A stretch of 64,000 bases of DNA, from assembly GCA_963281255.1 (NCBI GenBank), contig OY725488.1:12001524-12065523 (forward strand), in the 5' to 3' direction. The translations under genes and the position numbers were made by a program. Positions within the stretch are counted from its first letter, which is position 1. Each line of letters starts with the position of its first letter. Shown here one piece after another: positions 1 to 11,149 of this stretch. The notes beneath the pieces were generated by a model, which was not told the DNA's origin, searched no databases, and saw nothing but the letters and a program-made list of their open reading frames with translations. The stretch comes from Aphrocallistes beatrix. Lineage: Eukaryota > Porifera > Hexactinellida > Sceptrulophora > Aphrocallistidae.

Positions 1-3000
1 CTCTGAATAATCAAGGTTGCACCCTTTTTGATTAGATATTCGACTAAAACTGAAGTAATCGAATAATCGCCTCGTGGTAGATTTATTCTCTCCATGCATA
101 ATCTTAACGGAGTCTGATTTTCAAAGTTAGCTACATTTATTAGAAGGTGATTTTGGTTCATTGCATTATCTATAATCACCTTTGTTAGTTCGATATTTTG
201 TTTTAACTCACAAGCAGCGTGAATGAAATTATTTCCTTTATTATCGATAAAACCGCAAACAATGTTCTCAAGACTACTCAATCTCTTTATCATGAATATG
301 TTAGTAGATATCGAGGTTATGTGATGTAGAAATGCAGCAATAGAAATAAACGGTGTTTGGTTTGAATGATTTTTCCAGTCTTTTCTTAATAAATTTGGGA
401 GTAAATATTCGATAGCTTCCTCAGAAATTGCTTCAATAGCTGAAAAATAATGATCTCTTTCAGGAGTTTCAATCAATGATAAGTCAGAATAGAAAAAATA
501 GTCGCAATTATGGATAAGAATTTCCTTTACTTTGTTAAGTTTAATGAAGGTTACCATATGGAACGTTCCGAAATTATCTTTCAACAGAAAGCATAATCCA
601 TATTTAGTCTTTGTAAACTTACTAGAAGCGAGGCAATAATAATACAAAATGCGTCCTTTGTTCAAAATGTAATCCACATCAATTTGATCTGTATCCACTA
701 AATAAATAATGTATATATTTTGAATATATATAGAGGTGTTAGTCATATTTTTTAAAAAATTTCATTTTTATATCACATAAAACGGCTGAATTTCTAATTA
801 TATAAAAGATGACAATGACGTCACAATACCATGATGTGTCAACAATATATATATACAGGGTGTTCCAAAAGTTCTGCAACAAATTTTGCTGAAGTATTAT
901 ACTTACACATGAGGATCTAGCATCCGACATTTCGTTTTACTTGAAAATCATAAGGGATAACCATAGCATTCTAATACACTAAGGCAATGGCGCAGACCTT
1001 TTTTTCTGGACCATGGATTGGTTAAACGAGCTAAATGAATTTTTCTGAAAATGGTTAGATTAAGCTGGTATATAACTTCGTATATTATATAATGATCCTT
1101 TTCATTAATTCTGCATCGATTTTCTTCAAATTGGTTCGAGGATGGCACTGTGGTTAGACTAATTTTAAGCAACCATATTACTTATATATTAACACACTAC
1201 TTACTTGTTTTGTTTTAAAATAACCCACCTGAATTATGTATTTATTTGCTACCTTGTTGTGAAGTTTTACAAATCACTGTCTTTTCCTATACACGACTCA
1301 AAGTTGATCCGAAACACTCCACATAAGCATCCATCTTTATTACTCTTCCGGTACGACATGTCCTGTGTTGTTCCAGGCTGCAAGTCCAACTATAAAAGTG
1401 AAGCAGAGTATCCCGCTTTTCATTTCCCAAAGAATCGTTTAGGGTAATTCCACGCCCACGGAAAGACTAGGAAGTAAACACGCTAATGTGAGTTTCTATC
1501 ATTTATGTGTTATACGTATTAAATGATTGTATCATTTACACTTCTACTCACCGTTTAGATATGTATACATTATTTCATACCAGATGACATCGAGAGAAGC
1601 ATTACCTACAATGACGGGCTTCGTACTGTTACAGTTTCCAGGATAGAATAGCTCTAAAGAAAACTTCAGTACCCAGTATATTCCCCGACTACCCTTCCTA
1701 TCTCTCTGAATGGAATTCCAAGCCTAAGAGACTATCTTTGGACCACACTGAACGATTGCTGATGGAATCTGCCTACTCTACTAAGAGCATAACTGACAAC
1801 GAAGAAAAGGTAGATAAGTTCTTAGTTAGTTCATTTTCAGAGATATTCTTTCTTAGCTCGACCTACGAAACGCCTGGATAGCTCATGTGTCCAATAACTT
1901 TTTTTTAAAATTAAGATAATTATTTCAGAAACCTATATTTACTAACAGGCTCGAATACAAAATGATCCATTAAAACTGAATAAAACATCTTTTCAGCTTA
2001 TATTGTCAGATATTTAGTTCAAACTACAATCAGGGTAGTTTATTATGAACCCACTTAATATGAACATTCGTTTATTATGAACTAACCTCCTGGTCCCAAT
2101 TTCATTTTTTAGGATAAGATTTGTATTGAATCAAGTTCGCTTAATATGAAGTATATTATGAACAGATTTTTTGGTCCCCTGGTAGTTCACAATAAGCGAC
2201 CTTGACTGTATAATATTTCTTATTGTCAAATTTTGGACAGTGAACGTCGACTTCAATTATCCAATCATCTCAATTTTTTTCCGATTAAACAACATCCAAT
2301 AATCCTAGTATAGGAATGTTAATTAGGACCGTGTTTCATCTCCTCGCCCGCATCAATATTTAGCTACCGCATATATACGTATGTCATTTGGGATCAGTAT
2401 CCCATTCTATTTCAGGTACAATGATTTATTGCTAGAGATCGAGTCGATATACAGCATTTCAAAATATATTGATGGTTATTGAGACTTCAATGCGTGAATT
2501 AAATGTTTGTAGCCAATTATATATCAAATTATCAGCCTTGATTATATTATAAAATAATGAGATACTGGTCATGATATAACGCCTGCCCGCATCCCCACTG
2601 AAGGTCTTTTTAGAGCTGAAACAACTTTACTATTAACAGTAGTCATAGCTCTTGAAGAATATTTGAATAGTTTACAGGAATTTTAATGAAATGTATTTAA
2701 TAATTCACAAATTGAGTACCTAAATAACGTGGCTGGGTGTGCAGTTTTCTCTTATACAAAAAATATAACCTATTTAACAACTGATAAGGGCTCTCAATAA
2801 ATTATCATAGATTTAGACAGGGGTCACTTATGTATCCATATATTGCTGTTATCGACTGCGTTACTACATGTATTATCCATAAAACTTTCATCAAATTGCT
2901 AACTCTCAAGTTCTTCGAAAACAGTTTTATCCCGGTTCAACTCGTACTAAATTACTAGTATTAATTTTAATCATAGTTGATGACAAATGGATTGATATAT

Positions 3001-6000
3001 GTGAGAGAATTGTGTTGTTGTGAAGTATAATAATTCTTTTTCTCTTTTTAGGAATGGTGTGGCAAGACCGGATAAAGGATGAAGAAAGAGAAGTGATGTC
3101 TAACAGAATAACAACGTTTTGATCTTCCTTAATCTTAGAATATTATCTTCTCTTCATAACATCCCTCAGTTTACTAATTTTAATTCATGTAATTCACCAT
3201 TTCAACAATGATTATTCCTACTTAGTGTATATTGTTAGTAGTCTCGCCGTGCTGTGCTATGAATCTATTTCGAATGTATTTGTTTGTTTGCAATTAAATT
3301 GAACTTTTTATGATTATAAACGCTCATTTATTAAGTACTTAACCTTTTGAACCCAATGATATGACTTTACTAAATGTGGTGGACAAATAGAAAGCGAATA
3401 TATGTTAAATTGATAATTAGTGATAAATTCACTTAGCTCGTTTAACCAATCCATGGTCCAGAAAAAAAGGTCTGCGCCATTGCCTTAGTGTATTAGAATG
3501 CTATGGGGATAACTTATCCTTACTATTAAAACTCGATTAATGTGTATGTGTATATATACATAGATCTGTAACGAATTGATTGAAGAAACTGCCATGCGCA
3601 GAAAGCTGATTTTTGGCATGTGAGAGTTTTTTGGCTATGGCTCCAGTAAGTTCTGAGCTCAGACGAAAATGTCGACTCATCATGGAATTATGACGTCGTT
3701 GTCACATTTTTAAAGTTAAGCAATACACCTATTCGAGCATAACTCAGCCATTATAGGAGATAGAAGGCTGAAATTTTAATAGAATCTGTATAGTAATATA
3801 TCTCAGATATGATGCAACTATCATCAAAAAATGATGACTCATCACTTTGTTATGACGCCATCATTACTCATCAAAATTGTAAAAATTGATAAATTTGGTG
3901 ATTTTTCGTGCGAATAGATTATAACAGTAGGATAGACCATAGCATTCTATATACTAAGGCAATGGCACTCTATTCAAAATCTGGACCATGGATGGCCATT
4001 ACCATCGGCTTTCAAAATATAATGTATTGTTATACTGCCTTTCATTACTATTCTAAAGTACTCTAATGTAACATTTGATTGATTTTAATGATTTCGGACC
4101 ACCCAACCCACTTAAAATTAACATATTATTATACACTTTAATGGTAAAATCACAATCAATACACTGCTAAATATAAATAAATAATTAAATAAATAAAAGA
4201 TAAAGTGTGACAATTCATTTAGAACTAGACTAGCTTCTTCATTCTCTCTCTTTCTCTCTCTCTCTCTCTCTAAAACAAAAGAACATTAAAAAATACAGTC
4301 AGGGCCGCTTATTGTGAACCACCAGGGGGCCAAGAATCTGTTCATAATAGAGATACTTCATATTAATTAAGCGAACTTGATTCAATACAAATCCTATCTA
4401 AAAAAAGGTATTCGGACCAGGAGGTTAGTTCATAATAAACGAATGTTCATATTAAGCGGGTTCATAGTAAGCGACCCTGACTGTAGTTATATATTTTTAG
4501 CTTAGTGTTATCTCTATTTCATCACTACGAATGTAGACTTCAGAAGAATGACATGACGCTCTAAATCGTTAAATTTCAAATTTCGAATTTTAGTATACTC
4601 ACTCTCTAAACCAATACTATTTTTTATCTTAGCATTAGTGATATTATGAATGGCATTATTCACGTGTTGAATCGAAGGGGTGGATGAGGAAATTACCTTC
4701 TCATTTTTAATAATTTCAAATAATTCGACTTCATTAATGATATTTTCCAATGACATGGTATCGGTTAGTGAGTGGCAGGATAGTTAAATTTTGTTTGTTT
4801 CCATTATAAAAAGCCTTGTAATATAAATTTTCATTAATAATGATTGAAGGTTCGATTGTAGAAATTTCATTATGATATTGTATCTTAAGAAAAAAGATGA
4901 CCGTTGAATTTGATCAATAAATAACCCACCGACAGGGAGTTCGACTAGATGCAATTTAGAATTAATACAATTAAGAGTAGAAATAGTAAACTTAGCTTCT
5001 ATTTCTTTGAATTCCGCAAGACTTTTCTGATATGCTTCTTATATTCTCCTTTACTCCTTGTCATATAGTGATAGTCTTTGACAACTAACAGTAGCGTCCG
5101 TCAGATAACTAGGACAGTTAGGAAAGATGCTTGGGACTGCCCTTCTTGAGACCCACTTTCTTCCTTTCCGTCTCAATCATCCTCAATCCATCTGAGAATT
5201 GAATGGTCATTTCGATGTCTTCTTCATGGAAATGGCGTATGCAGACCTTGAAATAAAAAACAAATTACAATAGACTATTGTGATTAAAATGTATTATCAA
5301 ACATACCCTCAATCGTTTGTTTATCTCGTAGTCTTCTCTCCGCCGAGGTATAGCTCGGAACCATTTTTCACAAGTTACATTGTCAGCAGGAAAAGAGAAA
5401 ACAGGTTGGATTCATCTTATCACAATAGTTTGACTTACAACCAGCATACATGCCAACCTGAGTCATGATAAAATCGGGACGCAGCGTTGAAAAAAAAGCG
5501 GGACATAATGGGGAAATTTCATTTAAAAGCGGGACACTCGATAAAATGAGGTCAAGAGGAGGGTGAAAAAAGCGGAACGTCCCGCCAAAACGGGACAGTT
5601 GGCAAGTATGAACCAGCTACCAGACGAGCCATGTTGAAAAGTATGCTGTGAATCGAGTAATAGGGTAGAATAGAGCAGACGTGATGTGAAGATGAATGTT
5701 GAATAGACAAGCGATGCGCAGATAGGTGATTTGAGTGAGTGACAATATTTTGAGAACATTTTGAAATATCGTAAAAATATTGTTTTTAATTATTATGGGT
5801 GACCAAAATGTGGTTAGTCATTTTATTCAGTGACGTTTATTTGACAGAAGTTGACACATTGGTAAATTCACAGGCTTATTTCTAAGTAATTACATCAGTG
5901 CATATATTTCCTGAACCCGAGGTTGTAAAAATCAAGATGTTGTCATTGTAAGGTGATGTATTCTGATATTTTTCACGCATAGATAGATGATGCAAATATC

Positions 6001-8441
6001 CAGGAAAATGAATTATTTCAGTTTCGGAAAATTATTCCAAAATATCTTCTAAGTAAGTAGAGAGTATATGAATTTATCATATTTAATCATAAAATCATAA
6101 AACTTGATAAATTAATTGTCTAGAAAGTTCGATGGTAATGGCCATCCATGGTCCAGATTTTGAATAGAGTGCCATTGCCTTAGTATATAGAATGCTATGG
6201 ATAGACGTATTTAGAGATGTTATCTCCCTTATAATTAACCAATGTGATCCCAGGCGACCAAAGGGAGCCTCCGGCGGGCACAAAGTGTCCGCCAGCCGCG
6301 CAGCGCAAGCAAGCGAAGCGCGCTTGTTTCAATTATTTTGCAATCCAATTGCCTGTCGTTCCTAATGTATTTGCTAAGGTGGATCATAAATGTTTGTGTG
6401 TTCAGCAAAAAGAGAAAAATCAAAAGAAAAAATCTCGAATGCTTGGTACATTCTATGATTATACCTTAACAATTGTTGTTCGTATTGGTGATTCCCGGTC
6501 AATAAACCAAAAGAAATAGTCATATATTAGTATTTTGAATTAATAACTGACTATAGGAAGATATAAATATATTTAATAAGGAGAGAAAGAGATTTTTTCG
6601 AACTTGACATTTTTGAGATCAGATTATTAGAGTCCCGAGTATATACTATTTCAAAAATTTGTATAAAAAATATTTTGCGGTATTTATTTCTAAACAAGAA
6701 GGGTGGTAGATTCCATAGATGCAAACCGATTTAAAGTTAGACTAAATTATCTTAGTCAAATCAATGAAGTAGAATTTATAGTTGCAGAACTTTTGGATCA
6801 CCCTGTATATATATATATAATATATATATATATATATACAAGTGCGCTACGCTAGCTTGCTCTATGCGGCTGGCGGACACTTTGTGGGCGCCTGGGGTCA
6901 CAATGATTAATTATAAGGGAGATAACATCTCTAAATAAGTCTGTCTTACTGTAAAATCGAAATCACTCGAAAAATCACCAAATTTGTCAATTTTTTTAAA
7001 TTTTGATGCGTAATGATGACGTAATTACTGAGTGATGAGTCATCATTTTTTATCATAGTCGCACCATATGTGAGATATCTACCTCATAAATAACCAATGT
7101 GAGCCTAGGCGCTCAAAAGTGCCTCATGCTGACATGAAATGTTCGCCGCCCGCGCAGCGCGAGCAAGCGAAGTGTGCTTGTAAATAAACAAGGTGACCCA
7201 AAAAATGCCACCCATAAACCTGTTTATAAAACTTAAATGATCATGTTATCGCTCAGACCTTTTAAAATAAGTGCAATACCAGTGGAGGAATGCGTTCGTA
7301 TTTTTGACAATTTTGTTCATCGTGTTCAGTTGTGCTCACAGAAATCTGCCATTTTGAAAGGAAACACTTACAGATCTGAAACAAGTCGTGCACGGAGTAA
7401 AGTTATGTGCACTAATATGGTCCAATTATTGTTTCAAGTAAAAATTAACCATAATGTTTAAACTATAGATTTCGAAATCATATTTTGAGAAGTATGATGA
7501 AATTTGTTGGAATTTTATTATTGCAGAATATGTAAAATTAAGTGTTGGATGAAAGTGATCAAAAGGACAGCTTAGGCAGACAAGAAGTGACGCAAACCGC
7601 ACGACTCGAAAATCGAAACTTGCCTGCTATTCACTATACTAACCGTTGATATTTTCATCAATAGCAGGATTTAACAATATTTCATCCTAGATTTACTTCG
7701 GATAGTGGGTATTTCATTGATTTACTTTCTCATTATAACTAATACTAAGTAGGCAAGGTAAATATACATCCCTCGAGAGATACGCTCCTCTCTCCTAGAC
7801 TCAAACTCATAAATGTTCATACGCCTAGTAAATCGATAAATATCATTATAATATAGGACAAGTTGGGTCATATTCGAAATATGTACGCTCCCAAACAATT
7901 TCGGGGTTAAAATCATATATGCTAAAAGAGCTCCTCACACTCTTAGATAACTCTTGTAAGTAGGTCTATATATCAGGAATCCACACACATAAGCGAAACT
8001 AGGTACTAATTGTTATTTGGGCATATCGCTTTATTTTTCTTAGCCAGGTGGGCACGTATTAAACTTTGTATTATAGGCTGGCCGATTCTTGGTAATCACA
8101 AGACCAGGCTGGGTATATGCCCACCTAAAATGACGCCTATGCCCACAAATATCTAAATAAAACTCCATACCTGCTGTAGGTAAACAATTTAGATTTCCGA
8201 CATGTCCTGATATGGTTGCAGACTGTAAAGGAGGCGTAGGAGGATCTGGTAAAAGATAGGAAATATGCGGCTCTCTAAAGGAAACAACATTATAATATAC
8301 GTACTTAATATTAACGCAATTCAAAAAGTTGAAAAATTCGAGGTGAGATGTGTTAACGTGTTGAGATATCTTGAATACGTTAACATAGCAAATAATTAGC
8401 AGGCCATCAGTCAAGAATTACAAATCTTACCTTGTAGCCAT
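1..8441 (-). CDS. Large ankyrin-repeat protein, 5' part (left paralogue; 3' end outside window)
   Basis: Three exons can be read on the minus strand. Exon 1 (8441-8431) is only ATGGCTACAAG before a GTAAGA donor. Exon 2 (8274-8171) is Pro-rich and ends in a phase-1 GTATGG donor. Exon 3 runs from 697, after a TTTATTTAG acceptor, to position 1 without a stop. The first 270 codons are covered. Exon 3 aligns without gaps over most of its length with the plus-strand paralogue at 16050, sharing blocks such as KGRILYYY, TKYGLCFLLKD, FMIKRLSSLENI and NFIHAACELK. By eye the two are about two-thirds identical. Ankyrin-type helices begin near residue 190, and the first part is an unrecognised N-terminal region. 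Exon 3 has no early start codon, so it is easy to miss. Intron 2 (7.5 kb) carries a nest of transposons, yet the reading frame is open. Function unknown; ankyrin stacks usually bind proteins. Confidence 0.82.
1358..1809 (+). pseudogene. THAP-domain gene remnant in P-like element 1
   Basis: The first part, from ATG at 1358, reads MSCVVPGCKSNYKSE followed by FHFPK, the start of a THAP C2CH finger (C-x4-C). A stop or possible splice site follows at about 1445. After about 115 bp, near 1558, a second block in another frame reads as the second half: a C-x2-H-like C-I-H-Y, then IPDDIE and DGLRTVTVSRI, then after another shift VPSIFPDYPSYLSEW, matching the conserved end of THAP domains. A GTAGAT donor-like site follows 1809. 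The frame changes and the His-to-Tyr change at the final zinc ligand make it a likely pseudogene. THAP domains bind DNA and form the N-terminus of P-type transposases. Confidence 0.7.
2027..2208. mobile_element. CAGTCAGGGTCGC MITE (pogo/Tc1-type termini)
   Basis: A short element with imperfect inverted ends, CAATCAGGGTAGTTTATTAT on the left and the inverse of CAGTCAAGGTCGCTTATTGT on the right, flanked by TA. It belongs to a family with six nearly complete copies here (2027, 4296, 40612, 49418, 54573, 61280). The body carries phrases such as GTTCATAATAAACGAATGTT in direct and inverted order. It is nested in P-like element 1 and encodes nothing. Confidence 0.75.
4243..4271. repeat. CT microsatellite
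   Basis: A run of CT dinucleotides with two TTT interruptions, inside P-like element 2. Confidence 0.9.
4296..4483. mobile_element. CAGTCAGGGTCGC MITE
   Basis: 188 bp, flanked by TA at 4294-4295 and 4484-4485. The ends are CAGTCAGGGCCGCTTATTGT and its inverse counterpart. It is nested in P-like element 2. Confidence 0.8.
4514..5246 (-). pseudogene. THAP-domain gene remnant in P-like element 2
   Basis: After an acceptor-like TTATTTCAAG, the minus strand from 5246 reads VCIRHFHEEDIEMTIQFSD, the second half of a THAP domain with its C-x2-H pair intact. It continues through DGLRMIETERKK and then needs a frame change near 5150 to read VPSIFPNCPSYLT. Further downstream are an open block of about 90 codons at about 5050-4790 (EAYQKSLAEFKEIEAKF...) and an 80-codon block from ATG 4756 to 4514 (MSLENIINEVELFEIIKNEK). 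Both are in the same orientation and may be the rest of the encoded protein. I do not recognise them. The first THAP half was not found upstream. It is probably a decayed transposase-type gene. Confidence 0.6.
5445..5610. mobile_element. CATACATGCCAAC palindromic MITE
   Basis: 166 bp with inverted ends CATACATGCCAACCTG and CAGTTGGCAAGTATG, flanked by the 6-bp direct repeat AACCAG (5439-5444 and 5611-5616). The interior is full of GCGGGACA and TGTCCCGC words. Other copies or fragments lie at about 11290-11440, 24064-24200, 24853-25010, 25263-25473 and 27343-27528. Confidence 0.7.
6806..6837. repeat. TA microsatellite
   Basis: Nearly pure TA repeat directly after the right end of the Tc1/mariner-like shell. 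Confidence 0.85.
6841..7180. mobile_element. Two facing Helitron-like fragments
   Basis: About 6841-7075 is a minus-oriented fragment with the GC-rich tail first, then TCACTCGAAAAATCACCAAA and a GACGTAAT palindrome region. About 7080-7180 is a plus-oriented tail ending GCGAAGTGTGCTTGT. The stretch 7180-8040 that follows holds no gene I can support. Confidence 0.5.
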
Positions 8442-8635
8442 CTTTGTCAAGAAACGGTCAAAAACTAATTTGAAATAAAATGAAAGATTCACTAGAATTT
8501 AAAGTTTATTCTACACACTCTTGATCTTATAGTAAATAATGAATTGAAATATATACATACCGAATCGTGTATTTAGAATGAAAGACGTAAAGCAAAGTGA
8601 ACTGATAGTGTTTTATCATTCTATATTATTATCAA

Positions 8636-9165
8636 CAAGTGCGCTTCGCTTGCTTGCGCTGCGCGACTGGCGGACAAAAAGTGTCCGCCGGAGGCTTCCT
8701 TCGGTCGCCTGGGGTCATATAGGTTAATCATAAGGAAAATAACATCTCTAAATATGCCATCTTAGAGTTAAAATAGATATCACTCGAAAAATAACCAAAT
8801 TTGTAAATTTTAAAGATTTTGATGCGTAATGATGACGTCATAACCGAGTGATTAGTCATCATTTGTTGATGATAGTTGTATCAAATATGTAGTATATTAA
8901 TATACACATTTTATTAAAACTTCAGCCTTCTATCACTTAAAATGGCTGAGTTATGGTCGAAAAACTGAAATTTCTAATTATAAAAAAAGTGACAATGACG
9001 CCATAATTCGATGATGAGTCGACATTTGCTCTGAGCTCAGAACTTACTGGAGCCATAGCCAAAAGACTCCCACATGCCAAAAATCAGCTTTCTGGGCCTG
9101 ACAGTTTCTTCATTCAATTCGTTACAGATACTGTACATACTGTACTATATATGTATACGTATATA
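8636..9165 (-). mobile_element. Helitron-like repeat
   Basis: Minus-oriented copy. The tail AAGTGCGCTTCGCTTGCTTG is at the left, GTGTCCGCCGGAGG follows, then the GACGTCATAACCGAGTGA region, and the AATTCGTTACAGAT landmark lies at the right. It lies between the two divergent ankyrin genes, upstream of the minus-strand start. Confidence 0.6.
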
Positions 9166-9310
9166 CGTATATATTTCAAGTTTTACAAATTCCAAATAAA
9201 AACTAATAAAATTTGACGATTTTTGGTGTACACGTATGTACTATGTATAAGAAGAGTATATTTTAAAATCAAACAATGGTGTACGTAGCCATCCAAATTC
9301 GTTTCGTTCC

Positions 9311-9456
9311 AGGCATGCCTAATTTACTGGACGGGACGGGATAGTCCCGTAAAATCTAGATGCCTAATTTACGGACGGGACGGCATCCCGTCCCGTAAAT
9401 TAGGTACCTAGATTTTACGGGACTATCCCGTCCCGTCCCGTAAATTAGGCATGCCC
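9311..9456. mobile_element. 146-bp doubly nested palindromic element
   Basis: The ends AGGCATGCCTAATTTAC and its inverse close a hairpin. The arms repeat GACGGGACGGGATAGTCCCG-type words, and an inner palindrome sits at about 9363-9404. Direct repeats TTCGTTCC flank it at 9303-9310 and 9457-9464. The 8-bp duplication suggests a hAT-type foldback MITE. Confidence 0.75.
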
Positions 9457-9771
9457 TTCGTTCCAACTATTGATGTAGAAATCAAATTAATGTACTTTTT
9501 CTAGGAATGAAAATACAACGTAAGAGATATGTCTATAAGAAATATATATCTTTTCTCAAGTAAAATATATTGGTAATATTATTATCAGTTACAAAGTATA
9601 GCAGTGCCTAATACAAGATTACTTGTAGTATATATGCTCATTAAAGTTTAGAATTACACATGATAATATCAGTTACAGATAGGTATTGGCTGTAGACTTG
9701 TAGATATTTAGACTCTGTATGCAATTAACCTTAAATTAAATGGTTATCCTCATCTTATATCCTTCCATCTT

Positions 9772-10563
9772 CTCAACGCTCGGAATCTTAGGACGAAATC
9801 CTCTCGTTTTCTTGATTATATATCTGACCACCATCCTGACGTTGTTGCCGTTCCTGAGACTTGGTTCACGTCAAGGGATGCGGCCGTGAGAGCTGAATGC
9901 ACTCCATCCGGCTACCAACTCCTTGTTCGTGCTAAGTCAGCACATCGTCAGGGTGCGGGCACTTCACTTCTCTGTCGTGAATCTTTCACGCTGAAGTGCA
10001 ATGAATCTGGTGAGGTGTCATCTTGAGTTCTCGGATTGGACTATCTCTTCTTCTGAAATCTCCCTTGGTATTATCCTAATATATCGGCCTCCCTACTCAA
10101 GGAACCATCCTATTTCTATTTCTACCTTCCTTGATCAGTTTTCTTCCCTCCTTGAACCCATCTTCTGCCCCTACTAATAACTGAGTTGAGTTATTATTAG
10201 TTAATATATTAGGGAGCCCCTAATATTAACTAATAATAGTAACTCAATATCCATATTGACATCCCGTCTGAGTCTCTGATATTAGTTCAGCCTTCGACAC
10301 CGTCGACCATACCATCTTACTCAACCGTCTCCTGTCTCATTTCGGCATTTGTGACTCTTCTCTGTCTTGGTTTGAATCTTACCTCTCTGGTAGGACTCAA
10401 TTCGTCTCGATAAAGGGTTCTGATTTCTACAATATCCCGGCTGAACATCGAGTTCCTCAGGGTTCTTGTCTTGGTCCGATTCTCTTTAGTATCTATACCA
10501 GTCCTCTTTTCGACCTTATTAGGTCCCACCTCCCCGACATGCACTGCACAGTATTCGGTATCA
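9772..10563 (+). pseudogene. LINE (CR1/L2-like) endonuclease and reverse transcriptase remnant
   Basis: From 9772 the plus strand reads LNARNLRTKSS, then FLDYISDHHPDVVAVPETWF and SGYQLLVRAKSAHRQGAG, an APE-type endonuclease. A stop near 10025 and a frame change lead to SLGIILIYRPPYS. An insert at about 10165-10255, containing a palindrome of TAATATTAACTAATAATA-type sequence, interrupts the coding region. It then reads DISSAFDTVDHTILLNRLLS and VPQGSCLGPILFSIYTSPL, classic fingers and palm motifs of a non-LTR reverse transcriptase, and stops at about 10563. The YxDD motif and the 3' end are missing. It is dead, and more GC-rich than its surroundings. It lies between the two divergent ankyrin genes. 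Confidence 0.85.
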
Positions 10564-11149
10564 ACTAAATTATTCTCGAATTACTAACGTTGCTTCGACA
10601 CAGTTGAATAAAGTCCCCTTACTTATGGTTCTGTTTCTACACACTTAACCAGCAACTAGTTGTGTAAAATATTTGTGATTAAACTTGATACTCTTTTCAA
10701 TTAATATTTAGCTTCTCTATCATTAGGCGTTCTGTGTGAAATGATTTTACATAGCATGAACAGTAAGTGTCGGATTGCTACTGTTATATCATATTGAATA
10801 GGTAGAGAATAATCATATTTAGATTAACTGTTCACCTTACTCAGTTCCTATAGGGAAATGCTATTATTTAGAGAGAGAAATTTATTATTATATAAAAGTA
10901 TTCGAATACAGTCAAAGTCACTTATTATAGACTATCTAACTTTAAGCGAATTATGCTTCCTATACACCTTATGTACTTGTATATACTATTACTTTATTAT
11001 AGTACGCGTATCATAGTACGTAGTAGGATATAATGAGAGTTATAACAAGATTATGTTGAATTGTGTTTTAATCGCGCAGTGAATTGAATTATATTTCATT
11101 TATTCTAGTGTTCTATTCCAGTATTATTGTAAGATTTTCATGAGAAGTG

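Larger units (their letters stand above)
962..3505 (+). mobile_element. P-element-like transposon with THAP remnant (copy 1)
   Basis: The unit begins CATAGCATTCTAATACACTA at 962 and ends with its inverse at 3505. The inverted repeats are about 77 bp and nearly perfect (to about 1038, and from about 3430). A perfect 8-bp target duplication, GGGATAAC, lies at 954-961 and 3506-3513. An 8-bp duplication, CA...TG termini and a THAP-domain coding remnant inside (1358-1809) together point to the P-element superfamily. The remaining interior shows no long open frame. A 182-bp CAATCAGGG element is nested at 2027-2208. The inverted repeats are longer than the 31 bp of the Drosophila P element. Confidence 0.8.
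3938..6199 (-). mobile_element. P-element-like transposon with THAP remnant (copy 2)
   Basis: It begins CATAGCATTCTATATACTAA at 3938 and ends in the inverse at 6199. The inverted repeats are about 70 bp and include AAGGCAATGGCACT and TCTGGACCATGGAT. The flanking duplication is GATAGAC (7 bp) or GGATAGAC with one base lost on the right. THAP-coding sequence lies on the minus strand inside (4514-5246). It also contains a CT-repeat (4243-4271), a 188-bp MITE (4296-4483) and a 166-bp palindromic element (5445-5610). Ends and layout match copy 1, but the interiors differ. It inserted into the Helitron-like repeat that spans 3517-6327. Confidence 0.78.
3517..6327 (+). mobile_element. Helitron-like repeat split by a P-like element
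   Basis: It starts TCCTTACTATTAAAACTCGA, runs through the family landmark AACGAATTGATTGAAGAAAC and several GACGTCAT-type palindromes, and is interrupted at 3938-6199. It resumes and ends in the GC-rich tail around 6250-6327, with GTGTCCGCC and GCGCAAGCAAGCGAAGCGCG ending in CTTGT. The asymmetric ends, the TC start, the hairpin-prone GC-rich 3' end and the lack of terminal inverted repeats or target duplication fit a non-autonomous Helitron/Helentron. The 3' end is not a canonical CTRR, so the class is tentative. At least eight more copies or fragments lie in the window. Confidence 0.55.
856..6805. mobile_element. Tc1/mariner-like inverted-repeat shell, interrupted by nested elements
   Basis: The left terminus at 856 (CAGGGTGTTCCAAAAGTTCT) and the right terminus at 6805 are inverted repeats of about 25 bp with one or two mismatches. 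Each is flanked by TA (854-855 and 6806-6807). After removing the P-like element at 962 and the Helitron-like unit at 3517, about 0.6 kb of original sequence remains. No transposase is visible in it, so it was probably non-autonomous. A run of TA dinucleotides follows the right flank. It lies in intron 2 of the left ankyrin gene. Assignment to Tc1/mariner rests on the CAGGGTG termini and the TA flanks only. Confidence 0.65.

Noticed and set aside
4514..4756. 80-aa frame as an independent small gene
   Set aside because: It lies downstream of, and in the same orientation as, the THAP remnant inside a P-like element; better treated as part of that decayed gene.
6244..6519. 91-aa frame rich in Lys
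   Set aside because: Starts in the Helitron-like tail and continues into the Tc1-like shell. No family resemblance.
8040..8414. 124-aa minus-strand frame as a separate gene
   Set aside because: It merely reads through exon 2 of the left ankyrin gene and its flanking introns.
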